Notes: generated from the letters alone by a model not told the origin. 64,000 nt of DNA from Prevotella herbatica (GCF_017347605.1 NZ_AP024484.1:2556501-2620500), one strand, 5' to 3'; shown: positions 28,246 through 37,256, counted from the stretch's first letter. Made by a program: numbers and translations.

Positions 28246-30357
28246 ATGAAATTTAAAATATTATATATTATCGCTTTAGTCTTGTGTCTTGGATGTTTGC
28301 ATTCTAATGCGACAATAAATCGTCGTACTGTAGTATGCAGAAATAATCCTATAGTAACGATGATGGATACTTTGTCATCATTTTCTGTTGGAAATGGAGG
28401 CTTTGCTTTTACTGTTGATGCAACAGGATTACAGTCGTTTCCTGAATACTATAGTAGAGGCGTACCATTGGGAACGATGAGTGATTGGGGATGGCATAGC
28501 TTTCCGAATGTTAAGGGTTATAAACCACAGGAAGCTTTGAAGGCAATGGACTTCGGGCGTGGTCATAAAGAATTATATTCTGTTCAGTTCAAAAAAGCTG
28601 GACGACAGAAAAGTGCTTCTGAATGGTTTCGCAAGAACCCTCATCGATTGCATTTGGGTATTGTGGGGCTGGAATTGGGGGATAATCCTCTTGCGATAAA
28701 AAATATACGTGAACAATTAAAGATGTGGACAGGTGAGATTACTAGTCACTTTTCTTATAAAGGGAAACAGTGTGATGTGTCTACAGTTTGCAATCCAGAG
28801 CGTGATATGATTGTAGCCAAAGTAGTATCTAAAGGTCGATATGGAGTGAAATTCCGCTTTCCTTATCCTACAGCTGGTCATTGTGATGATGCGTGCAGAT
28901 GGGATGCTAATCTTTTGCATTCTACTGTTATTATGAAAAAGGGAACTAATTATGCCTTATTGAAGCGTACTATTGATTCTACGATATATTATGTAGCTAT
29001 CACGTGGTCTGGAAAGGCCGAATTTAGGGAAAAAGAACGTAATTACTTTGTATTGATTCCAAGGGAGGATACAATAAGTTTTTCATGTGAGTATTTAAAT
29101 AGTATTAACGATAGAAAAGTTTTTCATTCAGATAGTAAATATACTTCAATAAAGACTTTGGCTGCAAGCTATTGGCAGAAATATTGGAATACAGGTGCTA
29201 TCGTTGATTTCTCGGCTTGTAAAGATTCTCGTGCAAAGGAATTAGAACGACGTGTTGTATTGAGTCAATATATTCTTGCCGTTAATGATGCAGGAAATAC
29301 TCCACCACAAGAAACAGGACTTACATATAATTCTTGGTTCGGAAAGTTTCATCTTGAAATGATACTATGGCATCAGGCACAGTTTGCACTACTTGGACAT
29401 CCTGAAATGTTAGAACGTTCATTAAACTGGTATTTCAAGGCAGAGCCTAAGGCTCGAGAAATAGCAGCAAGGCAAGGTTTCTGTGGAGTAAGATGGATGA
29501 AGATGACAGATCCTAGTGCAGAGGAAGCTCCTTCTAATGTAGGAAGTTATCTTATTTGGCAACAACCACATCTAATCTATCTGGCAGAATTACTTTATCG
29601 TTCTGGAATGACAGATGTGCTTGGCAAGTATGCAAGACTTGTTGATGAAACGGCTGAATTTATGAGTTCTTTTACAGAATACGACGCTACTAAAGATCGC
29701 TATGTGCTCCGCGGATGTATAGCTGCTCAGGAAACTCTTCCGGCAGCAACTACTGTTAATCCGCCATTTGAGTTATCTTATTGGCATTTTGCCCTTCAGA
29801 TAGCTCAGAAATGGCGTGAACGATTGGGCAAGAAACGCAACGCTCATTGGGATGATATAATCAATAAGATTTCTCCATTAGCCCAAAAGGATAGTCTATA
29901 TCTTGCTGCTGAGACTCAACCTGATACATATAAGGACATCAAGATGTTTTCAGATCACCCAGCAGTATTGGGTTCTGTGGGATTACTTCCCTTAAGTAGC
30001 AGACAAGTGGATACTGGTGTGATGAACAATACCCTCAACTGGGTCTGGAAGAATTGGTATTGGAATAAGACTTGGGGATGGGATTTTCCTATGGTGGCAA
30101 TGAATGCTGCTCGATTGGGTGATCCTGATAAGGCCGTAGATGCTTTGTTGATGAATAAACGTACTAATACATATCTTAGAAATGGGCATAATTATCAAGA
30201 TGAGCGTCTACGTTGCTATCTCCCAGGCAATGGAGGTCTTCTAATGGCTATATCTATGATGTGTGCAGGTTGGGATGGTTGTGATGTGAATAATCCTGGT
30301 TTCCCTAAAAATGGTAAATGGGATGTACATTGGGAAGGTTTTAAACTGATGCCATAA
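28246..30357 (+). CDS. secreted six-hairpin glycosidase-like protein
   Basis: Secreted protein of 703 residues with an N-terminal signal peptide (cleavage near SNA-T). SFSVGNGGFAFTVDATGLQS with PEYYSRGVPLGTMSDWGWHS near residues 45-85, and the later helical repeats (GLTYNSWFGKFHLEMILWHQ; WPF-like WKNWYWNKTWGWDFPM around residue 600), fit an (alpha/alpha)6-barrel glycoside hydrolase of the GH65/GH95-like clan. Such proteins accompany DUF4450 genes in pectin loci, and a DUF4450 relic lies immediately downstream. The substrate and reaction are not established; a side-chain glycosidase acting on pectin is the likeliest role. A catalytic Glu within FGKFHLEMILWH is a candidate by clan comparison only. 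Confidence 0.8.
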   Translation: MKFKILYIIALVLCLGCLHSNATINRRTVVCRNNPIVTMMDTLSSFSVGNGGFAFTVDATGLQSFPEYYSRGVPLGTMSDWGWHSFPNVKGYKPQEALKAMDFGRGHKELYSVQFKKAGRQKSASEWFRKNPHRLHLGIVGLELGDNPLAIKNIREQLKMWTGEITSHFSYKGKQCDVSTVCNPERDMIVAKVVSKGRYGVKFRFPYPTAGHCDDACRWDANLLHSTVIMKKGTNYALLKRTIDSTIYYVAITWSGKAEFREKERNYFVLIPREDTISFSCEYLNSINDRKVFHSDSKYTSIKTLAASYWQKYWNTGAIVDFSACKDSRAKELERRVVLSQYILAVNDAGNTPPQETGLTYNSWFGKFHLEMILWHQAQFALLGHPEMLERSLNWYFKAEPKAREIAARQGFCGVRWMKMTDPSAEEAPSNVGSYLIWQQPHLIYLAELLYRSGMTDVLGKYARLVDETAEFMSSFTEYDATKDRYVLRGCIAAQETLPAATTVNPPFELSYWHFALQIAQKWRERLGKKRNAHWDDIINKISPLAQKDSLYLAAETQPDTYKDIKMFSDHPAVLGSVGLLPLSSRQVDTGVMNNTLNWVWKNWYWNKTWGWDFPMVAMNAARLGDPDKAVDALLMNKRTNTYLRNGHNYQDERLRCYLPGNGGLLMAISMMCAGWDGCDVNNPGFPKNGKWDVHWEGFKLMP

Positions 30358-30375
30358 ATATATAAACAGAATTTT

Positions 30376-30998
30376 ATGAGAACATTTTTTTCTTTTATCT
30401 TTGTGTAGCATCGGGGCTTTTGCTTAATACGTCTTTTCTTCAGATGTGCAGAAGAAAGTTGGAGATTATATTGAGTCTACGTCTTATAATGATATCAAAA
30501 GAGGTAAACCACGTATGTTACAATATTTGCCAGATGGAGATGATATTGTATGTGTAAACGGCAATAATCGTTATACACGTTCTCTTTATAGCAGTCATAC
30601 TGCATGGAGACTAGAAAATATAAGTTTTGAATAGTCCTACTGAGGAGAACGTTGTATGGGAACTCTCTAGTAAAGGTTTACCTGAGGGGTGTATTATAGA
30701 ATTTGTGAATGTCTCAATAATGCTAAAAAACTCTCGGGTAGTGGTGATTTAGGAGCAGACTATCCTCTTTGTTTTGATTCTTCAGAAAATAGAAAGATAT
30801 TACAAACACAAACATGTTCGCTTTCTGATAAACTACCTTTGTATATATCTGTTACAAATAATGTGTTGGAAGGGGGGAACGGATTCTTCTGTGTTTGCAG
30901 AGTATGAACAAGCTCGTCGTGTTCTCGCAAGTCCCATCGTAATCAAAACTTTGTCTAACGAGGACGTAATAGGTATTATAGGAGATTACGCTTTATAG
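30376..30998 (+). pseudogene. decayed DUF4450-family gene, three fragments
   Basis: Three reading-frame pieces line up in order with one DUF4450-type protein. A signal peptide starts at 30376 but stops and shifts frame after ten codons. Piece one (about 30446-30634) has QYLPDGDDIVCVNGNNRYTR and HTAWRLE. Piece two (about 30636-30900) has ENVVWELSSKGLPEG, then after a frame change SGSGDLGADYPLCFD. Piece three (about 30880-30998) has FAEYEQARRVLASPIVIKTL and then stops. The middle and the whole C-terminal part of a protein normally about 1,000 residues long are gone. The family call rests on remembered motifs of DUF4450 proteins, which sit next to six-hairpin glycosidases in pectin loci. Confidence 0.7.
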
Positions 30999-31155
30999 AT
31001 GAAATGTAAAGTCATAAGTAAGTAAAAATGGCTAAATTATTTCTATATGCTAGCCATAGAACTGTTTGTGTGCTTTTTGTGGCTTTTAAACGTATATTTG
31101 ACTATCATTTCGCAAAAAAACTTTCAGAAGTTATCTGAGATACAAAGTATTTTAG

Positions 31156-31163
31156 TAACTTTG
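31156..31163 (+). promoter_or_regulatory. possible -7 box upstream of the dipeptidyl-peptidase gene
   Basis: TAACTTTG matches TAnnTTTG, 132 bases before the start at 31296; no -33 TTG is seen at the right distance. Apart from this box, 30999-31295 shows no feature I can support. Confidence 0.35.
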
Positions 31164-31295
31164 TGGTCGGTAATCATAGCGATTGTTGATTGTAATATGT
31201 TAATTTACAACACATTAAAGTTATACAAGAAATCGCTAGTCACCATCGTTTTAAACACTTATAATTCGCCGAACTCACGTTAATATATAATAACA

Positions 31296-33425
31296 ATGAA
31301 AATGAGATTAATTTTACTATCTGCACTATTTGCGGTAAGCGCTGGGACCATGGCACAAGGCACTCTTGCTGACTACAACAGAGCCTACAGTTTATCCAAC
31401 AAGTTTAGTAACGACAATGTGTATAACTCGCCTGTCGACATTAAATTTAAAGATTCCACAAACACATACTACTACACAGAGAATATTGCTGCTGGTAAAA
31501 GATATGTAGCAATGGATGCTGGTACTAACAATAGTAAATCATTTGGCAGCAAAGAAGAACTGTATAAATACCTAGATATAAAACTGCCAGAAGCAGCAAA
31601 ACCACAATTCGGTCGTAAGCACGAACGCCACTGGATGGAAGTAGACGAAGAGAAAGATACACATCCTGTTGTATCACCAGATGGTAAACTGGAAGCATAT
31701 ATCGAAGGAGAAAACGTGGTGCTACATGAAGTTGGTAAACCCTATACAGAGAAACGTATACTAAGTACCGATGGTACACTCTCAAACTATTACTCTGCAT
31801 GGATACAATGGTCGGCTGACAGCAAATATATAATGACATGCAAACGCAGACCTGTTGAAAAGAGATATGTATATTATGTGGAGTCTTCGCCTGCCGACCA
31901 GCTGCAACCAATTCTACACAAGCAGGAATATGCTAAACCTGGAGACGAACTTCCATTTAAAGTACCTTGCATATTTGATGTGAATACAGGTAAAGAAGTT
32001 ATCGCATCAACACAACTATTTGATAAGCAGTTTAGTCTGGATGGTTTCACATGGACTACTGACAACAAAGAAGTGATATTTGAATATAATGAGCGTGGAC
32101 ATAAAGTTTATCGCGTGCTGGCTATGTCGGCACAAACAGGTAAGGTGAGAACGATTATTGAAGAGACCGCTACCACATTTGTAAACTATCCACGCCACTA
32201 TCGATACGACTTTGCCGACACATCTAAGATGATATGGATGAGCGAACGCGATAATTGGAACCATCTGTACATGTACAATGTGTCAAAGGGTAAAGTGATA
32301 AACCAGATAACAAAAGGAGCATGGTGTGTGAGAGAAGTAATAAAGGTAGACGAAAAAACGAATACCATATACTTTTCTGCAAGCGGTGTAAATCCTAATG
32401 AAGATCCCTACCAGATACACTATTACCGCATAGGTATGGATGGTAAAAACATGATATGTCTTACACCTGCCGAGGGAAACCATCAGGCTGTATTCAGCTA
32501 CGATATGAAATATGTGGTAGACAAATACTCAAAAGTTGACACACCTCCTGTTACCGAATTGAGAAGTGGTATAGATGGAAAGCTGATTAGCACCATAGCT
32601 AAAGCTGACATATCAAAACTTAAAGAAAGTGGTTGGGTGGCACCAGAGATATTTAAAGCTAAAGGCAGAGATGGTATCACTGATATATGGGGAATCATAC
32701 AACGACCAACCAACTTTGACCCTACAAAGAAATACCCTGTGATAGAATATATCTATGCTGGTCCTGGCGATGCCTACACACCAAAGAGCTTTATAGCTTA
32801 TAATAGGAACACCACGGCATTAACGGAACTTGGATTTATAGTCGTACAAATGGATGGAATGGGGACAGCATGGCGTGGAAAGAAATTTGAAGAACTATGC
32901 TATAAAAACCTTAAAGACGCTGGTTTCCCAGATAGACAACTGTGGATTCAAGCTGCTGCAGCTAAATATCCTTATATGGATGCCAGTAATGTGGGTATCT
33001 TTGGTGCCTCTGCTGGTGGACAAGAGAGTACAACCGCTGTGCTTCTGCACGGTGATTTCTATAAAGCAGCTTATTCTAGTTGTGGATGTCATGACAACCG
33101 CATGGATAAGATATGGTGGAATGAACTATGGATGGGATATCCTGTAGACAAGAGTTATGAAGAGTGCAGCAATGTTGTAAATGCTCATAAGTTGCAAGGA
33201 GCATTGATGCTTGTAGTGGGCGAACTGGATGATAATGTAGATCCATCTTCTACATATCAGGTGGCGAACGCACTAGAGAAAGCTGGCAAAGACTTTGAAC
33301 TTGTTGTGCTGCCGGGTGTACACCACACTATGGGTGAAAAGTTTGGAGAGCACAAACGTTTCGATTTCTTTGTGAAAAATCTCTTGAAAGTAAATCCACC
33401 TAAATGGAATGAAATAACAAAATAG
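31296..33425 (+). CDS. secreted S9 family peptidase (dipeptidyl-peptidase IV-like)
   Basis: Exported serine peptidase of 709 residues, expected to trim dipeptides from peptides in the periplasm. Signal peptide about 1-20 (GTMAQ). Residues about 90-440 form the beta-propeller (PVVSPDGKLEAYIEGENVVL); the rest is the alpha/beta-hydrolase domain. The catalytic serine is Ser572 in FGASAGGQES, with Asp in VVGELDDNVDPSS and His in LPGVHHTMG. The nucleophile elbow GASAGG differs from the GWSYGG of classical DPP IV, so substrate preference may differ. Length and fold match Bacteroidota S9 enzymes used in protein breakdown. The gene stands alone, after a pseudogene and before a long hairpin. Confidence 0.9.
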   Translation: MKMRLILLSALFAVSAGTMAQGTLADYNRAYSLSNKFSNDNVYNSPVDIKFKDSTNTYYYTENIAAGKRYVAMDAGTNNSKSFGSKEELYKYLDIKLPEAAKPQFGRKHERHWMEVDEEKDTHPVVSPDGKLEAYIEGENVVLHEVGKPYTEKRILSTDGTLSNYYSAWIQWSADSKYIMTCKRRPVEKRYVYYVESSPADQLQPILHKQEYAKPGDELPFKVPCIFDVNTGKEVIASTQLFDKQFSLDGFTWTTDNKEVIFEYNERGHKVYRVLAMSAQTGKVRTIIEETATTFVNYPRHYRYDFADTSKMIWMSERDNWNHLYMYNVSKGKVINQITKGAWCVREVIKVDEKTNTIYFSASGVNPNEDPYQIHYYRIGMDGKNMICLTPAEGNHQAVFSYDMKYVVDKYSKVDTPPVTELRSGIDGKLISTIAKADISKLKESGWVAPEIFKAKGRDGITDIWGIIQRPTNFDPTKKYPVIEYIYAGPGDAYTPKSFIAYNRNTTALTELGFIVVQMDGMGTAWRGKKFEELCYKNLKDAGFPDRQLWIQAAAAKYPYMDASNVGIFGASAGGQESTTAVLLHGDFYKAAYSSCGCHDNRMDKIWWNELWMGYPVDKSYEECSNVVNAHKLQGALMLVVGELDDNVDPSSTYQVANALEKAGKDFELVVLPGVHHTMGEKFGEHKRFDFFVKNLLKVNPPKWNEITK

Positions 33426-33454
33426 TGAATTTGTTCTATCTATTTTTCTCGCAT

Positions 33455-33527
33455 ATCTGTCAATCTGTTATGTCTGCAACGCTTATAAATACTAGCGCTT
33501 TGATAGTCTCGTAACATATTGACAGAT
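33455..33527. repeat. 18-bp imperfect inverted repeat after the peptidase gene
   Basis: ATCTGTCAATCTGTTATG (33455-33472) and the complement of 33510-33527 match at 16 of 18 positions around a 37-base loop. It lies between convergent genes and could fold as a long terminator hairpin, though a T-run is lacking; the right flank is purine-rich, giving pyrimidines on the minus strand. Confidence 0.55.
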
Positions 33528-33564
33528 AGAAAAGAGAAAAAACAAGAAGATATTATTAAGTTAA

Positions 33565-34389
33565 TTATATGATTTGGCAATCTCTACAATAATAGATGCT
33601 ACCACCCAAGTAAGCCTCTTTTATTATTTTACCTCCACATTTTGGGCACAGCTCGTGGCACGTGTTTTTAGACAGAATACAATGATATCCACCTGGATTA
33701 CCAAGTAGGTCTTTCTCGGTGTCCCTTCCTCCTTCGGAAATCATATTTTCAAGAGTTTCTTTGATAGCAACAAATAAAGTCTTTTCATCTTCATCAGACA
33801 ACGTATTTATTTTGCGCTTCGGATTAATGCCAGCATTAAATAGTATATCCTGTAACACGCCATTACCTAGTCCAGGTATTCGCTGCTCTGTAGCTAGAAG
33901 TGCCTTGACAGAAATGTTTTTACCTGTATCTGTAATCATCTTATGAAAGAAATTGATATCAAATCTTTTATCCAAAGGTGATAACTTATCTCGACTACCA
34001 CAATAATACGGATAATCAAAAGTACCCTTGAAAGCAAAAATACCTCCATACATAGCTACCGTGAAAACAACATAAGTGCTATCATCAAAAACAACGAGCA
34101 ACTGAAATTTTTGTGGACACTTATCTGCCTTTTGGAAATACTTCATATTTGTTCCATCACTAATAGCAAGGTGTGTGTCATGATCAAAACAAATATCAAT
34201 ATAACATCCAAATCCCTTTACTTCCTCAACTTTTCTTCCTACTAATATTGAAGAATATAATAGTGGATCTCCATGATACCATGCAAAGCGATGGGGATTG
34301 GTCGCATTGATAACATCAACAACAACCTTTCCACGCAGAATATTTTCAGCACGCGAAGCGAATACTTTAGATTCAGGTATTTCTATCAT
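33565..34389 (-). CDS. Fpg/Nei family DNA glycosylase-like protein lacking the N-terminal proline
   Basis: Base-excision-repair type protein of 274 residues. The helix-two-turn-helix region QRIPGLGNGVLQDILFNAGI and the C-terminal zinc finger with CPKCG and YYCRDC are typical of Fpg (MutM) and endonuclease VIII. However, the normal start MPELPE, whose Pro2 is the catalytic nucleophile, reads MIEIPE here: the proline is replaced by Ile while Glu3 is kept. No alternative upstream start restores it. Related Fpg-like proteins with this N-terminus are, as I recall, found in Bacteroidota and Firmicutes, so it is probably a divergent subfamily rather than a mutation. The gene is 47 bases downstream of a GNAT pair and probably co-transcribed. 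Confidence 0.85.
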   Translation of the reverse strand: MIEIPESKVFASRAENILRGKVVVDVINATNPHRFAWYHGDPLLYSSILVGRKVEEVKGFGCYIDICFDHDTHLAISDGTNMKYFQKADKCPQKFQLLVVFDDSTYVVFTVAMYGGIFAFKGTFDYPYYCGSRDKLSPLDKRFDINFFHKMITDTGKNISVKALLATEQRIPGLGNGVLQDILFNAGINPKRKINTLSDEDEKTLFVAIKETLENMISEGGRDTEKDLLGNPGGYHCILSKNTCHELCPKCGGKIIKEAYLGGSIYYCRDCQII

Positions 34390-34436
34390 ATTATATAATT
34401 AAAATCATTTGTCGCTACTTGTTATGATAGCCACAA

Positions 34437-34976
34437 TTATTTATTAAAATAATCTTTGTTATTGCATAAAGAATAGAATTCTAGATCTAAAACTTTACCG
34501 TCATATCTTTTTTCGCCCTGACGCAGACAACCCTCATATTCAAATCCGCACTTTTGAATGACTCTTCGCGAACGAGGATTAATGGAATAGCAGGTGCAAG
34601 AAATCATACTAATGGCCAATTCACTAAAGCCATATTCAATAACAGCTTTGGCAGCTTCTGTCATAAGTCCTTTGCCCCAATAGTGCTCAGACATTGCATA
34701 GCCTAGCATCAACACTTCCGGATTGTTGCGATGGGGATCTGGCACCAAGCCAATGCTACCTATCATTTTACCAGAAGATTTGAGCACTATTCCAAATACA
34801 TTATCTTTATCAATAAATACAGCTTTCATGATTACTCTAGTTTCTTCTATATTCTTATGAGGTTTCCAACCTGCTGCCGGACCAACATTCGGTTCACAGC
34901 CATATTCGAATATATCGCTGGCATCATCTTTATTTATCGGACGTAATATCAAACGTTCTGTTTCAAGTGTAATCAT
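34437..34976 (-). CDS. GNAT family N-acetyltransferase, RimJ/RimL type
   Basis: Acetyl-CoA-dependent acetyltransferase of 179 residues. LETERLILRPINKDDASDIF near the N-terminus is the RimJ/RimL-type signature, and the acetyl-CoA pyrophosphate loop reads YWGKGLMTEAAKAVIEYGF. Members of this group modify ribosomal protein N-termini, small amines or antibiotics; the substrate here is unknown. The start overlaps the stop of the upstream GNAT gene by 4 bases, so the two are translated together. Confidence 0.88.
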   Translation of the reverse strand: MITLETERLILRPINKDDASDIFEYGCEPNVGPAAGWKPHKNIEETRVIMKAVFIDKDNVFGIVLKSSGKMIGSIGLVPDPHRNNPEVLMLGYAMSEHYWGKGLMTEAAKAVIEYGFSELAISMISCTCYSINPRSRRVIQKCGFEYEGCLRQGEKRYDGKVLDLEFYSLCNNKDYFNK

Positions 34977-35437
34977 ATATTATTCTCTATATTTTTTTTC
35001 ATACAAACGGAACTGTCTAAAAAGGCGTATGGACCATAATTCTCTATGAACGAGAAACCACACGAAGTATATAATTTCTGTGCACTCTTCATGGGTAAAC
35101 CTGTTTCAAGTATCAATGCTTTATATCCTTCAGCCTTTGCCAAATGTTCTATTTCTGTAATTATTTTATGACCATATCCATGATGTCGAAACTCATCTGC
35201 GACAAATACACGTTTTACTTCAGCCGTATCTTCATCTACTTTTTTAATGCCACCACAACTAATTAGCTTTTCTCCATCAATAAGCAAGATGACATCATCA
35301 ATATCTACCAATGCATTATGTTGATTATACTCTTGCTGCTGCTTTTCTTTTCCTATTGCATCATTGAGATAATTATCCAACATAGAACATAACTTTCTAA
35401 ATCGACTATCGGTGTTATTTGTTTTGATAATGTTCAT
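34973..35437 (-). CDS. GNAT family N-acetyltransferase
   Basis: GNAT acetyltransferase of 154 residues with the acetyl-CoA loop EFRHHGYGHKIITEIEHLA and the later strand YKALILETGLPMKSAQKLYT leading to CGFSFIENYGPY. Substrate unknown. First gene of a minus-strand set with the RimL-type GNAT and the Fpg/Nei-like protein. A full-match promoter (35559-35588) and a 17-base palindrome (35510-35526) lie in its upstream leader. Confidence 0.88.
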   Translation of the reverse strand: MNIIKTNNTDSRFRKLCSMLDNYLNDAIGKEKQQQEYNQHNALVDIDDVILLIDGEKLISCGGIKKVDEDTAEVKRVFVADEFRHHGYGHKIITEIEHLAKAEGYKALILETGLPMKSAQKLYTSCGFSFIENYGPYAFLDSSVCMKKNIENNI

Positions 35438-35509
35438 GTCGCTATTATTTTATTGTTATATTATCAAGTATGTATTTCAGAGAAGTCTCTCATCTTATGC
35501 TTTAATACG

Positions 35510-35526
35510 GTAAACATATTGTTTAC
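35510..35526. promoter_or_regulatory. 17-base palindrome, candidate operator
   Basis: GTAAACA-TAT-TGTTTAC is a perfect 7+7 palindrome. It lies about 30 bases downstream of the minus-strand promoter, within the leader of the GNAT/GNAT/Fpg-like operon, where a bound repressor would block transcription. Which regulator binds it is unknown. Confidence 0.45.
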
Positions 35527-35558
35527 ATCATGCATCTAATAATTAACTATATTATTTG

Positions 35559-35588
35559 CAAAGATACAAAAATTATAGTAAAATGCAA
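35559..35588 (-). promoter_or_regulatory. promoter of the GNAT/GNAT/Fpg-like operon
   Basis: On the minus strand, TTG (35588-35586), a 19-base spacer and TATCTTTG (35566-35559) give a full match to the Bacteroidota pattern. The remainder of the 374-base gap 35438-35811 is AT-rich; apart from this promoter, the palindrome and a TATATTTG box at 35764-35771 for the rightward operon, I see nothing in it. Confidence 0.65.
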
Positions 35589-35763
35589 TTAATGAATGGA
35601 AAACATACCGTATCTGATAAATTATCAAGATATTATGATTTATTTATTACGAAGAATATTTTGTAATTAACTGTTTGTGATATAACTTAAACTAGTATAT
35701 GTTTTTTGCTATTGCTAAATAAAAACAATCATAATAGATTTAGATAATTGCAATATAAATTTG

Positions 35764-35771
35764 TATATTTG
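35764..35771 (+). promoter_or_regulatory. -7 box of the acyltransferase/GNAT operon
   Basis: TATATTTG matches TAnnTTTG, 40 bases ahead of the start at 35812. No TTG is found 19 bases upstream. Confidence 0.45.
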
Positions 35772-35811
35772 CATATCAAGATATTTTGAACACAACAAAT
35801 AAGGGCTGCAG

Positions 35812-36597
35812 ATGAATTATAAAATACATGAATTCCCAAATTCAAGAATAGCAAGCATGGATGTTTGTGAAATTGGAAAACATAAGCATCATGTTACAGG
35901 ATTGCTTGAATTTGATGTTACTGAAAGCAGAAAAAAAATCAGAGAATATAATAAGATTCATCAGAAAAAGATTTCTTTTAATGCATGGTTGATTAGTGTG
36001 ATTGGAAAAACAATCAAAAAGCACGAAACAGCATGTTCTTATCTTATTGGTAAAAATAAAATAATAACATTTGATGATATTAATATATCTGTCATTGTTG
36101 AAAAGAATTTAAATGGAACGAAAGTACCATTCCCACTTGTTATAGAGAAAGTTAATGAAATTAGTGTTGAATCAATAGCTAAAGAAATTTCTATGGCGAA
36201 GAACCAAAATGTTACCCCAAAGGATATCATACTTCAAAAGCGAACCGGACAAATTGCACGCATTTACTATTTACTTCCAAAATTTCTACGATTACTCTTT
36301 TGGAAATATCTATTGAAACATCCAAAACTTGCATTCAACAAAATGGGTAATGTTTCATTTACATCTATAGGAATGATGGGAAAAATCAAAGGTTGGTTTA
36401 TTCCGATATCTGTGCATCCGATATGCTTCGGGATAGGTTCTATAATTAAAAAACCAACAGTGTTCGATAACGAGATTGCTATCAGAGAGATATTAAACTT
36501 ATCTATTCTTATAGATCATGATGTAATGGACGGTGCACCAATGGTTAGATTTATCAACGAGCTGCGAACAAATATAGAAAACGGATTGAAAATATAA
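35812..36597 (+). CDS. stand-alone 2-oxoacid dehydrogenase acyltransferase (E2 catalytic) domain protein
   Basis: Protein of 261 residues made of only the E2-type acyltransferase fold shared with chloramphenicol acetyltransferase. The hallmark LIDHDVMDGAP (HxxxDG, His as base) is intact near residue 242. There is no lipoyl domain and no E1-binding region, so it cannot act as a normal pyruvate dehydrogenase E2. It may transfer an acyl group from CoA to a small molecule; the substrate is unknown. A basic, aromatic insert in the middle (LLPKFLRLLFWKYLLKHP) could touch the membrane. First of five tightly packed genes (gaps of 4-15 bases). Confidence 0.82.
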   Translation: MNYKIHEFPNSRIASMDVCEIGKHKHHVTGLLEFDVTESRKKIREYNKIHQKKISFNAWLISVIGKTIKKHETACSYLIGKNKIITFDDINISVIVEKNLNGTKVPFPLVIEKVNEISVESIAKEISMAKNQNVTPKDIILQKRTGQIARIYYLLPKFLRLLFWKYLLKHPKLAFNKMGNVSFTSIGMMGKIKGWFIPISVHPICFGIGSIIKKPTVFDNEIAIREILNLSILIDHDVMDGAPMVRFINELRTNIENGLKI

Positions 36598-36601
36598 AAT
36601 A

Positions 36602-37024
36602 ATGAGAAACTTTGAACAAACAGTTGAAAACATGGTTGAAAAATCAACTAACACGTTTATTTGCTATATTGATGAAGATGGTTGCCCTGTGACAAAAGCT
36701 ATGTTGAAACCTCGTGAACACGAAGGTGTACGCATTTTTTATTTCACGACAAACACATCTTCAAATAAGGTGAAGTGTTTTAAGCAAAACAATAGAGCAA
36801 GTATCTACTTTGTAAATCCACAATTTTTCCGTGGCGCTAGTCTAACAGGCACAATGGAGGTCCTTGAAACTGCAGAAGCAAAAGAAAGAATCTGGCAGAA
36901 AGGAGACGAGATTTATTACCCAAAAGGTGTAACCGATCCTGATTACTGTGTGCTGAAATTTACGGCAACAAAAGGACGGTTTTATAATGACTTTCACTCA
37001 GATGATTTTGATATAAACCAATAA
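36602..37024 (+). CDS. pyridoxamine 5'-phosphate oxidase-like flavin-binding protein
   Basis: Split-barrel FMN-binding family protein of 140 residues. The pattern CYIDEDGCPVTKAMLKP followed by YFTTNTSSNKVKCFKQN and ASIYFVNPQFFRGASLTGTM is characteristic of general-stress-type PNPOx-like proteins. These bind FMN, F420 or heme and act in redox or detoxification chemistry rather than vitamin B6 synthesis; the substrate is unknown here. Second gene of the five-gene operon, 4 bases after the acyltransferase gene. Confidence 0.85.
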   Translation: MRNFEQTVENMVEKSTNTFICYIDEDGCPVTKAMLKPREHEGVRIFYFTTNTSSNKVKCFKQNNRASIYFVNPQFFRGASLTGTMEVLETAEAKERIWQKGDEIYYPKGVTDPDYCVLKFTATKGRFYNDFHSDDFDINQ

Positions 37025-37039
37025 TAAAATTAAAATATT

Positions 37040-37243
37040 ATGCCATACATTACAATGGAATGTGGTAAATTGACCACAGAACAAAAAGAGAACTTAATCA
37101 GTCGTTTAACAGAAACAGCTTCTGAAGCAACAGGTATTCCACCGGAATTTTTTATGATAACTATTAAAGAATTGCCTGATACAAATATGGGATTTGGTGG
37201 TAAAACCGTAGAAAAAACAAAACGTGAATATCTAAAAAAATAA
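37040..37243 (+). CDS. 4-oxalocrotonate tautomerase family protein
   Basis: Small enzyme of 67 residues. The start MPYITMECG places Pro2 at the N-terminus after Met removal, the catalytic base of this family, and the C-terminal GFGGKTV loop fits. 4-OT proteins form hexamers and catalyse keto-enol tautomerisation, usually of unsaturated dicarboxylates; the natural substrate here is unknown. The arginines that bind the dicarboxylate in classical 4-OT are not obvious, so another substrate is likely. Third gene of the operon. Confidence 0.85.
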   Translation: MPYITMECGKLTTEQKENLISRLTETASEATGIPPEFFMITIKELPDTNMGFGGKTVEKTKREYLKK

Positions 37244-37256
37244 TATACAAGATATA

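Noticed and set aside
30446-30998. Three short plus-strand frames considered as separate small genes
   Set aside because: Together they follow one DUF4450-type protein in order, so they are pieces of one pseudogene.
35812-36597. Considered as a pyruvate dehydrogenase E2 subunit or chloramphenicol acetyltransferase
   Set aside because: No lipoyl or E1-binding domain and no dehydrogenase genes nearby; the shared fold alone does not prove drug resistance.
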